Of a DNA stretch of 53,077 nt, positions 23,429-31,643 are shown one piece after another; the first letter of the stretch is position 1, and the number at the start of each line of letters is the position of its first letter. The DNA is from a virus. The translations under genes and the position numbers were made by a program. Where the stretch lies: the IMG/VR virus record IMGVR_UViG_3300038418_000044, positions 1-53,077 of that record. The stretch is one strand, 5' to 3'. The notes under the pieces were generated by a model. It did no database searches, was not told the origin of the DNA, and was given only the letters and a program-made list of their open reading frames with translations.

Positions 23429-24934
23429 CTACTGGGTCACTCTTACATTGTAGGCAGCGCTAACTGGAGTGCCCGTCACCGCCGCGCACACTTTTACAGT
23501 CACCGTATCGGCCCCGCTGACGTACCCTTCCCACCAGAATCCATCACCAGGGTATGTCTGTGGGCTTACATTCGGAACCATTAGCGTTGTCACACCCGGC
23601 ACAGAGAGTGTCCCGGAGGCACATGCTCCGGCCAAGAGAGGGGAGCCCCCAATTGCCGCGGTCACTCCGTCCAGAGGCACTGATCCCGGAGGAAGCGCGG
23701 ATGAAAGAAGTGGCCTGAACGCCGGTTTCCCATTTACCGCTCCGCCCGATGGCTTGAAGGCTGCCAGGAACACAGTGTCCCCGCTGCTGCCAGAGCCCCC
23801 CTGTACGCTGAAGCAATAAATCCCGGTCGTCGGTGCTATCTTCTCCGCGATGAGATACTGCCCCAGAAAGCCCGCAGCAGTGTAACGGAGATCGTAGCGG
23901 ATTGTCCATGAAGGATCAGAAATGGTGCCTATGTTGAGATTCAACTCGGTAAAGCCCCCGATCAAAATGTCATTGGCTACCGAAGTTGTAACGCATGCGG
24001 AGTCGGGAGGTGAGCCCGCCGAACCGTAAGTGGCAGTGAGTTGATCCAGGGGGGATGCTGCTGCTACACCTGAGTACTCCAGAACGGGCATTGCGAAATC
24101 GTATTGGTTTGAACCCGGGCCTGCAATGGTGGCGGTGAGAGTATTAGACCCAGAATTGACATTCAGGGCGTAATTAAGCTGGAAAGCATTGCCTATCCCG
24201 GTCGTGTAGCTCCCCTGAGTCCAGCTATTGCCGTTGGTGTCCGAAGTGTCGAGCGATGTTGGCATTCCTGTCCCAGCCCGCGCTAGCATGACCGGGGTTA
24301 TGAGGATATTTCCAGATGCATTGCTAATCGTCCCCGAAACCGTGGTTGCTCCATAAGTATCATTATGCGGCATGGGGAAGAGAACTTGGGAGAACAAGAT
24401 GCTGCCCCCGGCATAGGGCGGCCCCATGTAGACATAGTTTGGCTGCTGATCTATCTCAGTGATCGTGTCAGTCCCGCCACCGATGCTGTGGTTTAGAAGG
24501 TCAGTGGGGCCGGTGATATTGCTTATTCCGCTAGGGCCGCCAGTAGCCGTGGAGAACATCGTTCTAGAATCGCTGATGGTAGTGATCGCTCCACCTGAGG
24601 TTACTACCACCGCGATGGGGATGGTTGTGTCCAAGAATCCGCTGGTATTTGTCCCTGGCGCGCAACTTGCAGTGGTATCCAGGTAGACATAGTTGGTAGC
24701 CCCGGTCATCGTCAGCGTCCCACCAGCATAAGTGGCGATGGTGGTGGAGCAATAAGCAGTCCCAGCAGAGAGATTGAGCGTCATCCCGCTGCCCTTGGTT
24801 GGCCAATAACCAGGCGCAACGCCATTCACATACTTCGCGTTCACCGATGATACGCCAACCTGCGTCTGCGGCTGCTGTGCTCCAAGTACCTCGATCACAA
24901 GCAAGATCATTGCCAGCACTTTGAGTAGCCTCAT
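23429..24934 (-). CDS. Secreted beta-rich protein with signal peptide (501 aa)
   Basis: N-terminal signal peptide (MRLLKVLAMILLVIEVLGAQ, cleavage likely after GAQ). The rest is Gly/Ser/Thr-rich, beta-strand-like and contains several cysteines, as expected of an exported protein. The C-terminal 75 residues (PGDGFWWEGYVSGADTVTVK and following) form a compact beta domain that recurs in phage and bacterial surface proteins. The ATG overlaps the native stop codon of the upstream gene (ATGA). Signal peptides are unusual for virion components, so it may be exported to the host surface or be a fibre with a hydrophobic start. Confidence 0.6.
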   Translation of the reverse strand: MRLLKVLAMILLVIEVLGAQQPQTQVGVSSVNAKYVNGVAPGYWPTKGSGMTLNLSAGTAYCSTTIATYAGGTLTMTGATNYVYLDTTASCAPGTNTSGFLDTTIPIAVVVTSGGAITTISDSRTMFSTATGGPSGISNITGPTDLLNHSIGGGTDTITEIDQQPNYVYMGPPYAGGSILFSQVLFPMPHNDTYGATTVSGTISNASGNILITPVMLARAGTGMPTSLDTSDTNGNSWTQGSYTTGIGNAFQLNYALNVNSGSNTLTATIAGPGSNQYDFAMPVLEYSGVAAASPLDQLTATYGSAGSPPDSACVTTSVANDILIGGFTELNLNIGTISDPSWTIRYDLRYTAAGFLGQYLIAEKIAPTTGIYCFSVQGGSGSSGDTVFLAAFKPSGGAVNGKPAFRPLLSSALPPGSVPLDGVTAAIGGSPLLAGACASGTLSVPGVTTLMVPNVSPQTYPGDGFWWEGYVSGADTVTVKVCAAVTGTPVSAAYNVRVTQ

Positions 24935-25254
24935 GCGTACACCTCTGCGTTCCGCCTCTTGGTGGCTGATATTTTCGCCCTTGTTTCTGGGGAGACTTGA
25001 TGCCCCATCTTGGCAACTTTCATTTTTGCTATGCTTTCTGGAGAGTGATGACGGCCGAGATTATATTTGTGTCCCTTGTTTGCTGCGCCAATCCTTACTC
25101 TCGCCTCTGCGGAGACGGCATGACCTCTAAGTTTGGTAATTCTTTTAGCTATGCTTTCTGGGGAACATTTCCTGCCCTTCAAGGAAGCGCTTATCTTCAT
25201 CCTGACTTCTAGCGGCTTACTTCTACCTTGCCTTAAATAATATCCCTTACGCAT
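24931..25254 (-). CDS. NUMOD3-repeat protein without nuclease domain (107 aa)
   Basis: Built almost entirely from NUMOD3-type DNA-binding repeats: KISASLKGRKCSPESIAKRI, then ARVRIGAANKGHKYNLGRHH with SPESIAKMK, and SPETRAKISATKRRN. No GIY-YIG, HNH or Vsr catalytic motif is present, so it is either a decayed endonuclease or a binding-only derivative. The ATG at 25254 overlaps the stop codon of the preceding gene. It ends in EVYA plus stop, the same four residues that end the gene before it, but with different codons. Confidence 0.7.
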   Translation of the reverse strand: MRKGYYLRQGRSKPLEVRMKISASLKGRKCSPESIAKRITKLRGHAVSAEARVRIGAANKGHKYNLGRHHSPESIAKMKVAKMGHQVSPETRAKISATKRRNAEVYA

Positions 25255-25261
25255 AAACTTC
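24931..25261 (-). mobile_element. NUMOD3 element bounded by a duplicated, recoded gene end
   Basis: The last five codons of the 111-residue gene (EVYA-stop, 25247-25261) occur again at 24931-24945 at the end of the NUMOD3 gene. All four sense codons differ only in the third base (GAA/GAG, GTT/GTG, TAT/TAC, GCG/GCA) and the stops are TAA/TGA. The downstream copy overlaps the next gene's ATG as ATGA, so it looks like the original end, and the upstream copy like one supplied by the element. Confidence 0.55.
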
Positions 25262-25582
25262 ACAATATCCAAGGAGGCCGTCGTCGCTGCCCTGGAGATA
25301 AATATAAGTCCCGTCATACCGTGTAGCGTTTTGCAGGGCAATGATGCCCAGCGAGGTCATCTGGATCAGCGCCAGCGTTGGCGTACCTGAGAGGCCGTGG
25401 GCAATCTTGAAATTACCAGCGGTCGTACCAGTATCCGCATGGGCATTATCCACCTGAAGCTCAGCACTGGGAACTCCGGGGCCGACCTTAGCCTTCCACT
25501 TGCTATCGGCCACAACGTAGGTCAGGACATCCCCTTCATTACCATCCGGTAGAATCGACCCGCGAATCTCAAGAATCGGCAT
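25247..25582 (-). CDS. Tail-associated hypothetical protein with an element-supplied C-terminus (111 aa)
   Basis: Small beta-rich protein. It starts with MPILEIRGSILPDGNEGDVL, a pattern like fibre attachment regions, and contains FKIAHGLSGTPTLALI, similar to the GLSGTP-type turns of phage fibre proteins. It lies between two tail-tip genes and the secreted 501-residue protein, so a minor fibre or fibre-adaptor role is likely. Its final EVYA-stop appears to come from the inserted NUMOD3 element. Confidence 0.55.
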   Translation of the reverse strand: MPILEIRGSILPDGNEGDVLTYVVADSKWKAKVGPGVPSAELQVDNAHADTGTTAGNFKIAHGLSGTPTLALIQMTSLGIIALQNATRYDGTYIYLQGSDDGLLGYCEVYA

Positions 25583-25588
25583 GGTTCC

Positions 25589-26074
25589 TCAGTTGGCAGC
25601 GCTCACACTTGACCGCTGGGCAAAACAGTACACCTTTATGATGCCATCCGTGGTGACGGTCTCCGTGCCACTCGACCAATAGGTTGTTCGCAGGTTCACC
25701 ACGCCTGTGAGATCGTTGATGTCCCAATCACCGGGGAAATTATAGAGAACCCCAGGCTGGCTGTTTGACTGTGGGGGCGGGTATTGCTGGCCCGGCGTGT
25801 AGGGCATAACCCGTGAACGGTTTGAATAGATAGACCAGACAAACCCGCACTCAGCGCGTGCGAACGGATACCCATCCACAGGGCTGGTTGGAGTGGGAAT
25901 CGTATCCCCGTGTCCGTAGAAGCCCATGAAGATGATTTCGCAGCGCACAGCGCCAAACTTCGCATCGTGCGAAATCTTCTGGATGGAGTCATCCGTCAGT
26001 GGCACACCGCCAGCAATGGCCGCGTCCGGTATATCGTTGAATCCCGGTATAGAACTAAAGACGAGTTGACTCAT
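25589..26074 (-). CDS. Tail-associated hypothetical protein (161 aa)
   Basis: No family recognised. Beta-rich sequence with Trp/Tyr and Pro-rich loops (MPYTPGQQYPPPQSNSQPGV, then YNFPGDWDINDLTGVVNLRT). It follows the tail hub gene with a 9-base gap and precedes the 111-residue fibre-like gene, so it is probably part of the distal tail. A Shine-Dalgarno-like GAGGTG precedes the ATG. Confidence 0.55.
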   Translation of the reverse strand: MSQLVFSSIPGFNDIPDAAIAGGVPLTDDSIQKISHDAKFGAVRCEIIFMGFYGHGDTIPTPTSPVDGYPFARAECGFVWSIYSNRSRVMPYTPGQQYPPPQSNSQPGVLYNFPGDWDINDLTGVVNLRTTYWSSGTETVTTDGIIKVYCFAQRSSVSAAN

Positions 26075-26083
26075 TGAGCACCT

Positions 26084-29000
26084 CTACACAACTGGCGTAA
26101 CACTGATTTGCGTGCAATCTGCACCTTCTCCGGCGCTATTGACTCCGCTGACCACGTAGAAGTAGGTCACCCCATTCGTGAGGCCAGTGTCCGTGTAAAA
26201 TGGGTTGGTTGCCGACCCCACCGTGGTGTATGGGCCGCCAGAGGCTGTAGCGCGCTTGACGTTGTAGCTCGCAGCTCTCAGACTCTCTGACCAGTACAGG
26301 AATGCCCGCGTATTGCCCGGCATTCCCTGTAAGCCGCTGGGGGCTGATGGCACGGTGAGAACCACTGGCACAAGAGGCCCGGAAGCATCGGTAGCGATGA
26401 CGTTGCCCGGTGTTCCGTCAGAGTAGTAGCCCGGCCAAAAGCTGATGAACATGTACTGTGCCTTCTCCGCTGCGGTGGCAGAGCCCCAGTCGGGGATGGC
26501 ATCGGTCAGCGCGGCCATGTCATAAACATTGGACAACTGCATGAACCGCGTGTCCCAGACTTTGAGGTCTACAGTTCCAGTAGCGTAGTCCGGCGTCTTG
26601 TCTATGATCTCACAGAGCACGTTGGTGATCCCCAACTTGCCTGTCGAACTCTCATAGTCCATCATCAGGGGGTGAGATAGCAGGATGAAGTCCCCAATTT
26701 CAAGACGTATCTGTGATAGGAACAGCTTCAACTGATACTCCGGTGTCCCAAATCCATGGCGGCGGAAGATGCGGTCAGAAGTCAAGTAGCCTATTCCATA
26801 AGAGTCCCAAGCCTCCCGCAGCCCGTTGGATTCTGCTGACTGGCTGAACTGCTGGAGGTAGGTAGCAATCGACCTCTGTTGCGCGAAAGTTAACTCAGCA
26901 TCGTACACACGCGCTGCGGAATACGCACCCTGGTCATCCACATCGCCACGAATGGTCACCACGTTGACAACTGCCAAGCGGCCCTGATCGGGAGTTCCGA
27001 GAATGCTGTGTTCGTCAATCGGCGTGGGATCGGCGGGCGGCGGAACTCCCATGCTCTTCAGGTCTATAGTTCCATCATTGTGAACGAACATGTAGAGGCC
27101 CAAAGGCTTCAGAATCTCGTCCTGAATCCACTGTTTGGCCGTAACGGGCCGCTTGATGACCCATTCACACTTTCTCCCTGCTACTTGATAGTCCCGGATG
27201 GCAAGAATGTTGTCAAGATTGATGAATGGGTTGGGGTTGATGAGCGTCGAGTCATCCCCGGGAACATACTGCTGCCATGCCGGGTTGGGGGCAAAGACGA
27301 GAGCATTGCTGGGATTGTTGGGATCAGTCGTCACGATGGGAGGCAGGAGAGGGTCTTGGCCTATCCCTAACTCATTCTGGAAAGCCACAAGCAGCACATC
27401 AATGGGGTTGCCATAGATGTACCGAGGATTAGAGTCCAGTGTGGGATACTGGTTGGATGTAAAAGAGTAAGAAGCTGGTGGCTGGGGCGTCTTCTTCTCG
27501 CCTTCGCTCTCATAGAGCACATATAGATAAAATGCTTGACTACCACCAAAGGCTCCCTTAGATGGCATAGCAACGAGTTCCCAAGTTACCGTCCCATCAG
27601 CCACAGTCTGCCCCAGCTCATTGATAGCAACAAGTGTCCAGGTGATAGGGCCGTCAGAGTGGCCACCTGCGCTGTCAACCGTGGTACCGCCCAAGGTAGT
27701 GCTCCAAGTGGGCGCGCTTGTGCCACTCTCCCCGTCCGTCCTTCCACCAGGGACGGTCGTGACTTGCTGGAGATTGCTATTACCATCCAACGCCCAAGAG
27801 CCTATAGTGTAGTAAGTGTTCTCCACCCAGCCAGGCTCATAAGTGCCCGGCCATATCGGGGCGAGCCTAGCATCCGTGATTCCAGCGACGATGCACTGCT
27901 GGATGTTGCCATTGGAGTCCTGCGCGTATTGCCCCACAGTATAGGCTTGGTCGTATAGCCATGGCAACGCTACTGGCTGGGGGCCTCCACAGAACCACAG
28001 CGCGCGGTCAAGGAGCGCTAAGCTGTCCCGGCAACCGAACTTCATCCATCCGTCCGCGCTCCTTCCTACATCCGAAATCTGCACTGCATGCATAGGAACA
28101 AAATCGGAGAGATTCATTCCCTCAAAGCCCATCTTGAGAATTGCGGTCTTGCCTACGACTTCCGGTTTCGTGGCTAGGTATTTCAGCTCCTCACTGGGGT
28201 CAATGGCTTCCACATCCAGGCCTGCGATGGAGGATTCACCATCCAGTTCATTAACGCTCTGCCCCTGGCCGGTGGGAATTTTTAGATAGGGAAGCAGCCG
28301 GATGGGCAGAGTGGGAATTGGGGGCGGCAGTACCCAAACCGAGCAGGTAGCTTGGCCCCCAGAACCTGTCACGGAAAGGTCATAGCGGGTAACTTCTGCT
28401 GGATGGACGAAGAGCGAGCCATTCACGGCCACAGCTATAGGAGCGCCACCAAAAGGAATAAGGTAAGCAGAGTTTGCATTTTCAGAAGTCCAAGTCAGGA
28501 GTGCTGCTCCCATAACTGGGTAACTTATGCTGAGATCGCAGGTCGGTGCGGGGCCTGGGAATTCTGGCTGGAATGGCATCTCTAATGCTACCCATGCGCC
28601 AGCGAAATCTACTACCATGAAACCACAGGATTCCGATTTGGCTGATACCCATTGAATCCCTTCTCCAATACAACAGGGGTCTAAGGGATCACAGGGTTCA
28701 ATGTCAGCCGTACTCCCCAATGAAAGCCAGAAATCATATCCGGCAGGATGGGCCAAGAAGGGTACAAGTTCAACAGCGGGCAAGCGCCCGCTGGAATTAA
28801 CACTGCCCGGCCCCAACGTTTTACCGGCCCATCGCACGTTGGTATCCAATCCCATGGCGGGGCAGTATTTTGCGGCGTGGTGCAAGACACCAGACCAGTT
28901 CAGCGTTGCCGCTAGGATTCCCGCAGCCTGCCATACGACCGTGCTCCCGCCGCCTTCGGGGATCAAACTCCCGTTTACTGCTGATGAACCGAAGACGGTA

Positions 29001-30010
29001 GGCTGAGAAAGCCCCGATGTGCCCGGCTGAATACAGATTGCAATCCCTATTCCATTAGAGTTTCCAAGCAGATCGTTAACCGGATCGCCGAGATTATAGT
29101 AGTGTCCGGGCTCCCAAGTTGGAGATGGTCGGCAATTATTTGGAATTACAGCATCGCTGAAGGCAAAGCCCACAAGAGCATCGCCTCCGATAGCGCCACC
29201 CTTTAGGGGGCCGCACGCCCCCTCACCCAACACCGCTCCGTATGCCGCTCCGAGATTCTGCCATTTCAGACCTGTAGATTCTGTCGTAACGTCGTCTACG
29301 CCACGCCAAAGGGGAGGAGTTGGCCCAGACACCCCACTATTCTGCGAGAATTCCAAGTCCGTATTTGAATCGTTGACTGGCCATCCCTCACTATAATATG
29401 TGTTCGGCTGCCAAGGTTCTACGCGAACCTCTTGGGGCAAGGTGGGCATAGCAAGGCTGTAACCGTCGTCGGCCAGTGCGGAGTTTACCGGCGCGAAGGA
29501 GAAGACAACGAAACGCCAGAAGCCATAGAAGACATAGAATATGGCGCTGCATGTCGCAGTACCTCCGGGGCCGGTTACGGTCAGTGTAAACTTGCCCTGA
29601 CACCAAGAACTTCTCCAGTCGCCGCCATTGTATCCAAGGATGGCAGTTGTAACTACCGCATTCACGGAGCCATTGATTGGCACGGAGCCTACGCCACCAT
29701 CTATACTGGCTGATGTAGCGTCGGTGGAAGTCCAAGTCAAGAGGATTTCTGAGCCCAGCACCGCAGAGTTCAGCGGTCCCCAGTTCACAAAGGTCGCGCT
29801 GCCGCTCGCTGTATGGCCTCCAAGGATAGTATTCCAGGTCGGTTCTACCGCACCAGTTCGACCGCCGCCTTCAGCTACCTGCATGTTACCATTGGGGTCT
29901 AAGCAGGTGTCAACCGTCAAGTCCATGCTGTAGTCGGAATTTGGGAACCAATGGTTAAGTCCGCCAGTTCCGAAACCGCTGGCCGAGAATGAGCAGGTTG
30001 GTGCGGGCAA
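26084..30010 (-). CDS. Tail hub/tip protein with carbohydrate-binding-like modules and fibronectin III domain (1308 aa)
   Basis: Long tail-tip protein. The first 400 residues and the region about 690-820 contain repeated modules with the pattern Y-x2-G...D-x-N-G-N-x-Q...G-x-T-G...P-x-W...G...W (e.g. YTVGQYAQDSNGNIQQC; YYTIGSWALDGNSNLQQV), resembling small carbohydrate-binding modules of phage fibres. The centre (about 590-680) and the stretch about 960-1200 (RPVTAKQWIQDEILKPLGLY; GFGTPEYQLKLFLSQIRLEI) look like tail hub domains. The C-terminal 90 residues are a fibronectin type III domain (PSAPSGLQGMPG...NGVTYFYVVSGVNSAG). TTG start preceded by GGAG. Confidence 0.7.
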   Translation of the reverse strand: MPAPTCSFSASGFGTGGLNHWFPNSDYSMDLTVDTCLDPNGNMQVAEGGGRTGAVEPTWNTILGGHTASGSATFVNWGPLNSAVLGSEILLTWTSTDATSASIDGGVGSVPINGSVNAVVTTAILGYNGGDWRSSWCQGKFTLTVTGPGGTATCSAIFYVFYGFWRFVVFSFAPVNSALADDGYSLAMPTLPQEVRVEPWQPNTYYSEGWPVNDSNTDLEFSQNSGVSGPTPPLWRGVDDVTTESTGLKWQNLGAAYGAVLGEGACGPLKGGAIGGDALVGFAFSDAVIPNNCRPSPTWEPGHYYNLGDPVNDLLGNSNGIGIAICIQPGTSGLSQPTVFGSSAVNGSLIPEGGGSTVVWQAAGILAATLNWSGVLHHAAKYCPAMGLDTNVRWAGKTLGPGSVNSSGRLPAVELVPFLAHPAGYDFWLSLGSTADIEPCDPLDPCCIGEGIQWVSAKSESCGFMVVDFAGAWVALEMPFQPEFPGPAPTCDLSISYPVMGAALLTWTSENANSAYLIPFGGAPIAVAVNGSLFVHPAEVTRYDLSVTGSGGQATCSVWVLPPPIPTLPIRLLPYLKIPTGQGQSVNELDGESSIAGLDVEAIDPSEELKYLATKPEVVGKTAILKMGFEGMNLSDFVPMHAVQISDVGRSADGWMKFGCRDSLALLDRALWFCGGPQPVALPWLYDQAYTVGQYAQDSNGNIQQCIVAGITDARLAPIWPGTYEPGWVENTYYTIGSWALDGNSNLQQVTTVPGGRTDGESGTSAPTWSTTLGGTTVDSAGGHSDGPITWTLVAINELGQTVADGTVTWELVAMPSKGAFGGSQAFYLYVLYESEGEKKTPQPPASYSFTSNQYPTLDSNPRYIYGNPIDVLLVAFQNELGIGQDPLLPPIVTTDPNNPSNALVFAPNPAWQQYVPGDDSTLINPNPFINLDNILAIRDYQVAGRKCEWVIKRPVTAKQWIQDEILKPLGLYMFVHNDGTIDLKSMGVPPPADPTPIDEHSILGTPDQGRLAVVNVVTIRGDVDDQGAYSAARVYDAELTFAQQRSIATYLQQFSQSAESNGLREAWDSYGIGYLTSDRIFRRHGFGTPEYQLKLFLSQIRLEIGDFILLSHPLMMDYESSTGKLGITNVLCEIIDKTPDYATGTVDLKVWDTRFMQLSNVYDMAALTDAIPDWGSATAAEKAQYMFISFWPGYYSDGTPGNVIATDASGPLVPVVLTVPSAPSGLQGMPGNTRAFLYWSESLRAASYNVKRATASGGPYTTVGSATNPFYTDTGLTNGVTYFYVVSGVNSAGEGADCTQISVTPVV

Positions 30011-30199
30011 TTATTTACTCCTATATGGAAACATCTCGTTAAGCTTGGCCTGCCGCTTTTTGCAGCCGCCGCAGGGCTGGACTCCCATGATGCGCGTGAA
30101 CTTAGCAACGGTGTCCCCAAGCCCCTTGCTGGGAGTGGACACATAGCCAAGCCGCGCCTTGAACTTTTCGTGGAGCTGTACGATGCTAAGCAAAAGCAA
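30011..30199 (-). CDS. Small CxxC tail-operon protein (62 aa)
   Basis: Contains the compact motif GLGDTVAKFTRIMGVQPCGG then CKKRQAKLNEMFPY. This GLGD...PCGGCKKR-x-x-x-x-N block is recognised from many phage and prophage tail regions as a short uncharacterised family; the two cysteines could bind a metal or form a disulphide. TTG is the probable start, overlapping the preceding gene by 14 bases. It stops immediately before the TTG of the tail hub gene. Confidence 0.65.
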   Translation of the reverse strand: MLLLSIVQLHEKFKARLGYVSTPSKGLGDTVAKFTRIMGVQPCGGCKKRQAKLNEMFPYRSK

Positions 30200-30902
30200 C
30201 CTCTAGGAGCGCGGTCACGCTGAAAGTTATCCCAGCAGGTTCCGAACCGCTGCTAGAGCCAACCTGCGCGACTCGCACTTCTATCCTGTTCAGGTCGGGG
30301 AAGGCTGACCCTACATCAGGATTGCCCGGCCACAGCGGCACGGTGGTCACGAGATTGATCCATCCAGCCGTATTGTCATACAGAGCCTGATACCACCCAG
30401 TAGGCACCGCAGCACCCAAGTATGGAGTCGAGCCCAAGACCGAATAGTCTATTTCTCCATAGGGCACATACCCACCCGTGCCCATAGTACTTACGAGATG
30501 GAGAGTCAGGCTGATCGCATCACTCAAGTCCGGTGAACCCGGGGGTAGATGGACTCCCCACCAGCCTAGATACGCGGTGCAACTGTTAATCCCACCGCCA
30601 TAGGAGAACCTCGTGACGCTTGCATTGGGGGGCTGCGTGAAGGTCGTGCCATCATCCCCTGCTTGTATGAATCCCTGCGTAGGAACCAAGTTAGCAGTCT
30701 TGAGCCCAGCATTGAAAGCCGCAGCTTTAGCCCACAGTGGTTGAAGCAGAAGCGTACTAAAGTCCAAGGTCACACCTGCCTCTACTGGATCGAAGGACGT
30801 GATGATGAGGCCCTCATCTGGTATCTCAAAAGTATAGAGCGGACGGGAGCGGGCGGTCATAGCCGCTACCTGCCGATTCCAAGTTGGATTGCCTGCTATC
30901 AA
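30186..30902 (-). CDS. Tail-tip structural protein (238 aa)
   Basis: Start TTG 30902 is chosen because GGAGGGG lies directly upstream and it overlaps the preceding stop (TTGA). The sequence is beta-rich with a jelly-roll feel: DEGLIITSFDPVEAGVTLDF, INSCTAYLGWWGVHLPPG and a C-terminal ITFSVTALLEVAFA. It lies between two tail genes and ahead of the small CxxC gene, the usual place of distal tail components. No exact family is assigned. Confidence 0.6.
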   Translation of the reverse strand: MIAGNPTWNRQVAAMTARSRPLYTFEIPDEGLIITSFDPVEAGVTLDFSTLLLQPLWAKAAAFNAGLKTANLVPTQGFIQAGDDGTTFTQPPNASVTRFSYGGGINSCTAYLGWWGVHLPPGSPDLSDAISLTLHLVSTMGTGGYVPYGEIDYSVLGSTPYLGAAVPTGWYQALYDNTAGWINLVTTVPLWPGNPDVGSAFPDLNRIEVRVAQVGSSSGSEPAGITFSVTALLEVAFA

Positions 30903-31636
30903 ATCACCCCTCCCCCGCTGCTCCCAGCCTCTCTCCACTTCATCTTGAAGTTGTAGAGCCCCACAGACCTATAGGCAGCAGTCCATTGTGCATCCCATAG
31001 TGTGTAATCTGTGAAGGGATTGGCAGTGCTATCAGGATAGAAGGAGAAGATGCCGCCGCGCTCAGCGAAGATTACGAATGTGTTCCAATTGTCCACATCC
31101 GCGCCAATCTGGACTGCTTCGACGGTGATATCGGTGTAGTGGTCTGTATGCTCATAGATTGTCTCAAGCAGTCCACTCGCTGCCACGTTGCTATGTCGGA
31201 TGGCGGCTCTGTCATAAGCTGGCACCTTAGTGGGAAAGGTGAAGCGGCCAAAGGTTAGAGTCGTCGTGCTCCATGCTACAGGCGGGGTAGCGCTTCCAGT
31301 TACCAGCCCAGTAGCTGGCTCCGTCCATGCTTGCCCAGCAAGCACGGGGCTGGTATTTTGCAATACTTCTGCGGATGATGTGCTCGCGCCATAAACGTTG
31401 TATCCATAAATGGGAAACGGGTAGGGATAGTCTGGGGGAGCTACCTGCACGACATTGCTAGCGTCTACCACGATGCTTCTTTCGTCCCCAGCCAGCGTCT
31501 CCCCATCTGGCGTCACGTAGGTCAGTACATAATACTCCGTGCGTCCTGCTAGCGCACCAGCCACTATCTCAGATAACGCTGGCGCATCTGGCACCATGGG
31601 AACTGCGGGATAGACGATCTTTGCTACTAGACTCAT
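30899..31636 (-). CDS. Tail-tip protein with Ig/Fn3-like segment (245 aa)
   Basis: First gene after the tape measure. Residues about 20-85 resemble a fibronectin or Ig-like domain (AGRTEYYVLTYVTPDGETLA and FPIYGYNVYGAS). The second half (LLETIYEHTDHYTDITVEAV, then FVIFAERGGIFSFYPD) is beta-rich and likely forms the distal tail structure. Position directly behind the tape measure gene suggests a distal-tail protein. It overlaps the next gene by 4 bases. Confidence 0.6.
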   Translation of the reverse strand: MSLVAKIVYPAVPMVPDAPALSEIVAGALAGRTEYYVLTYVTPDGETLAGDERSIVVDASNVVQVAPPDYPYPFPIYGYNVYGASTSSAEVLQNTSPVLAGQAWTEPATGLVTGSATPPVAWSTTTLTFGRFTFPTKVPAYDRAAIRHSNVAASGLLETIYEHTDHYTDITVEAVQIGADVDNWNTFVIFAERGGIFSFYPDSTANPFTDYTLWDAQWTAAYRSVGLYNFKMKWREAGSSGGGVI

Positions 31637-31643
31637 TTAGCTC

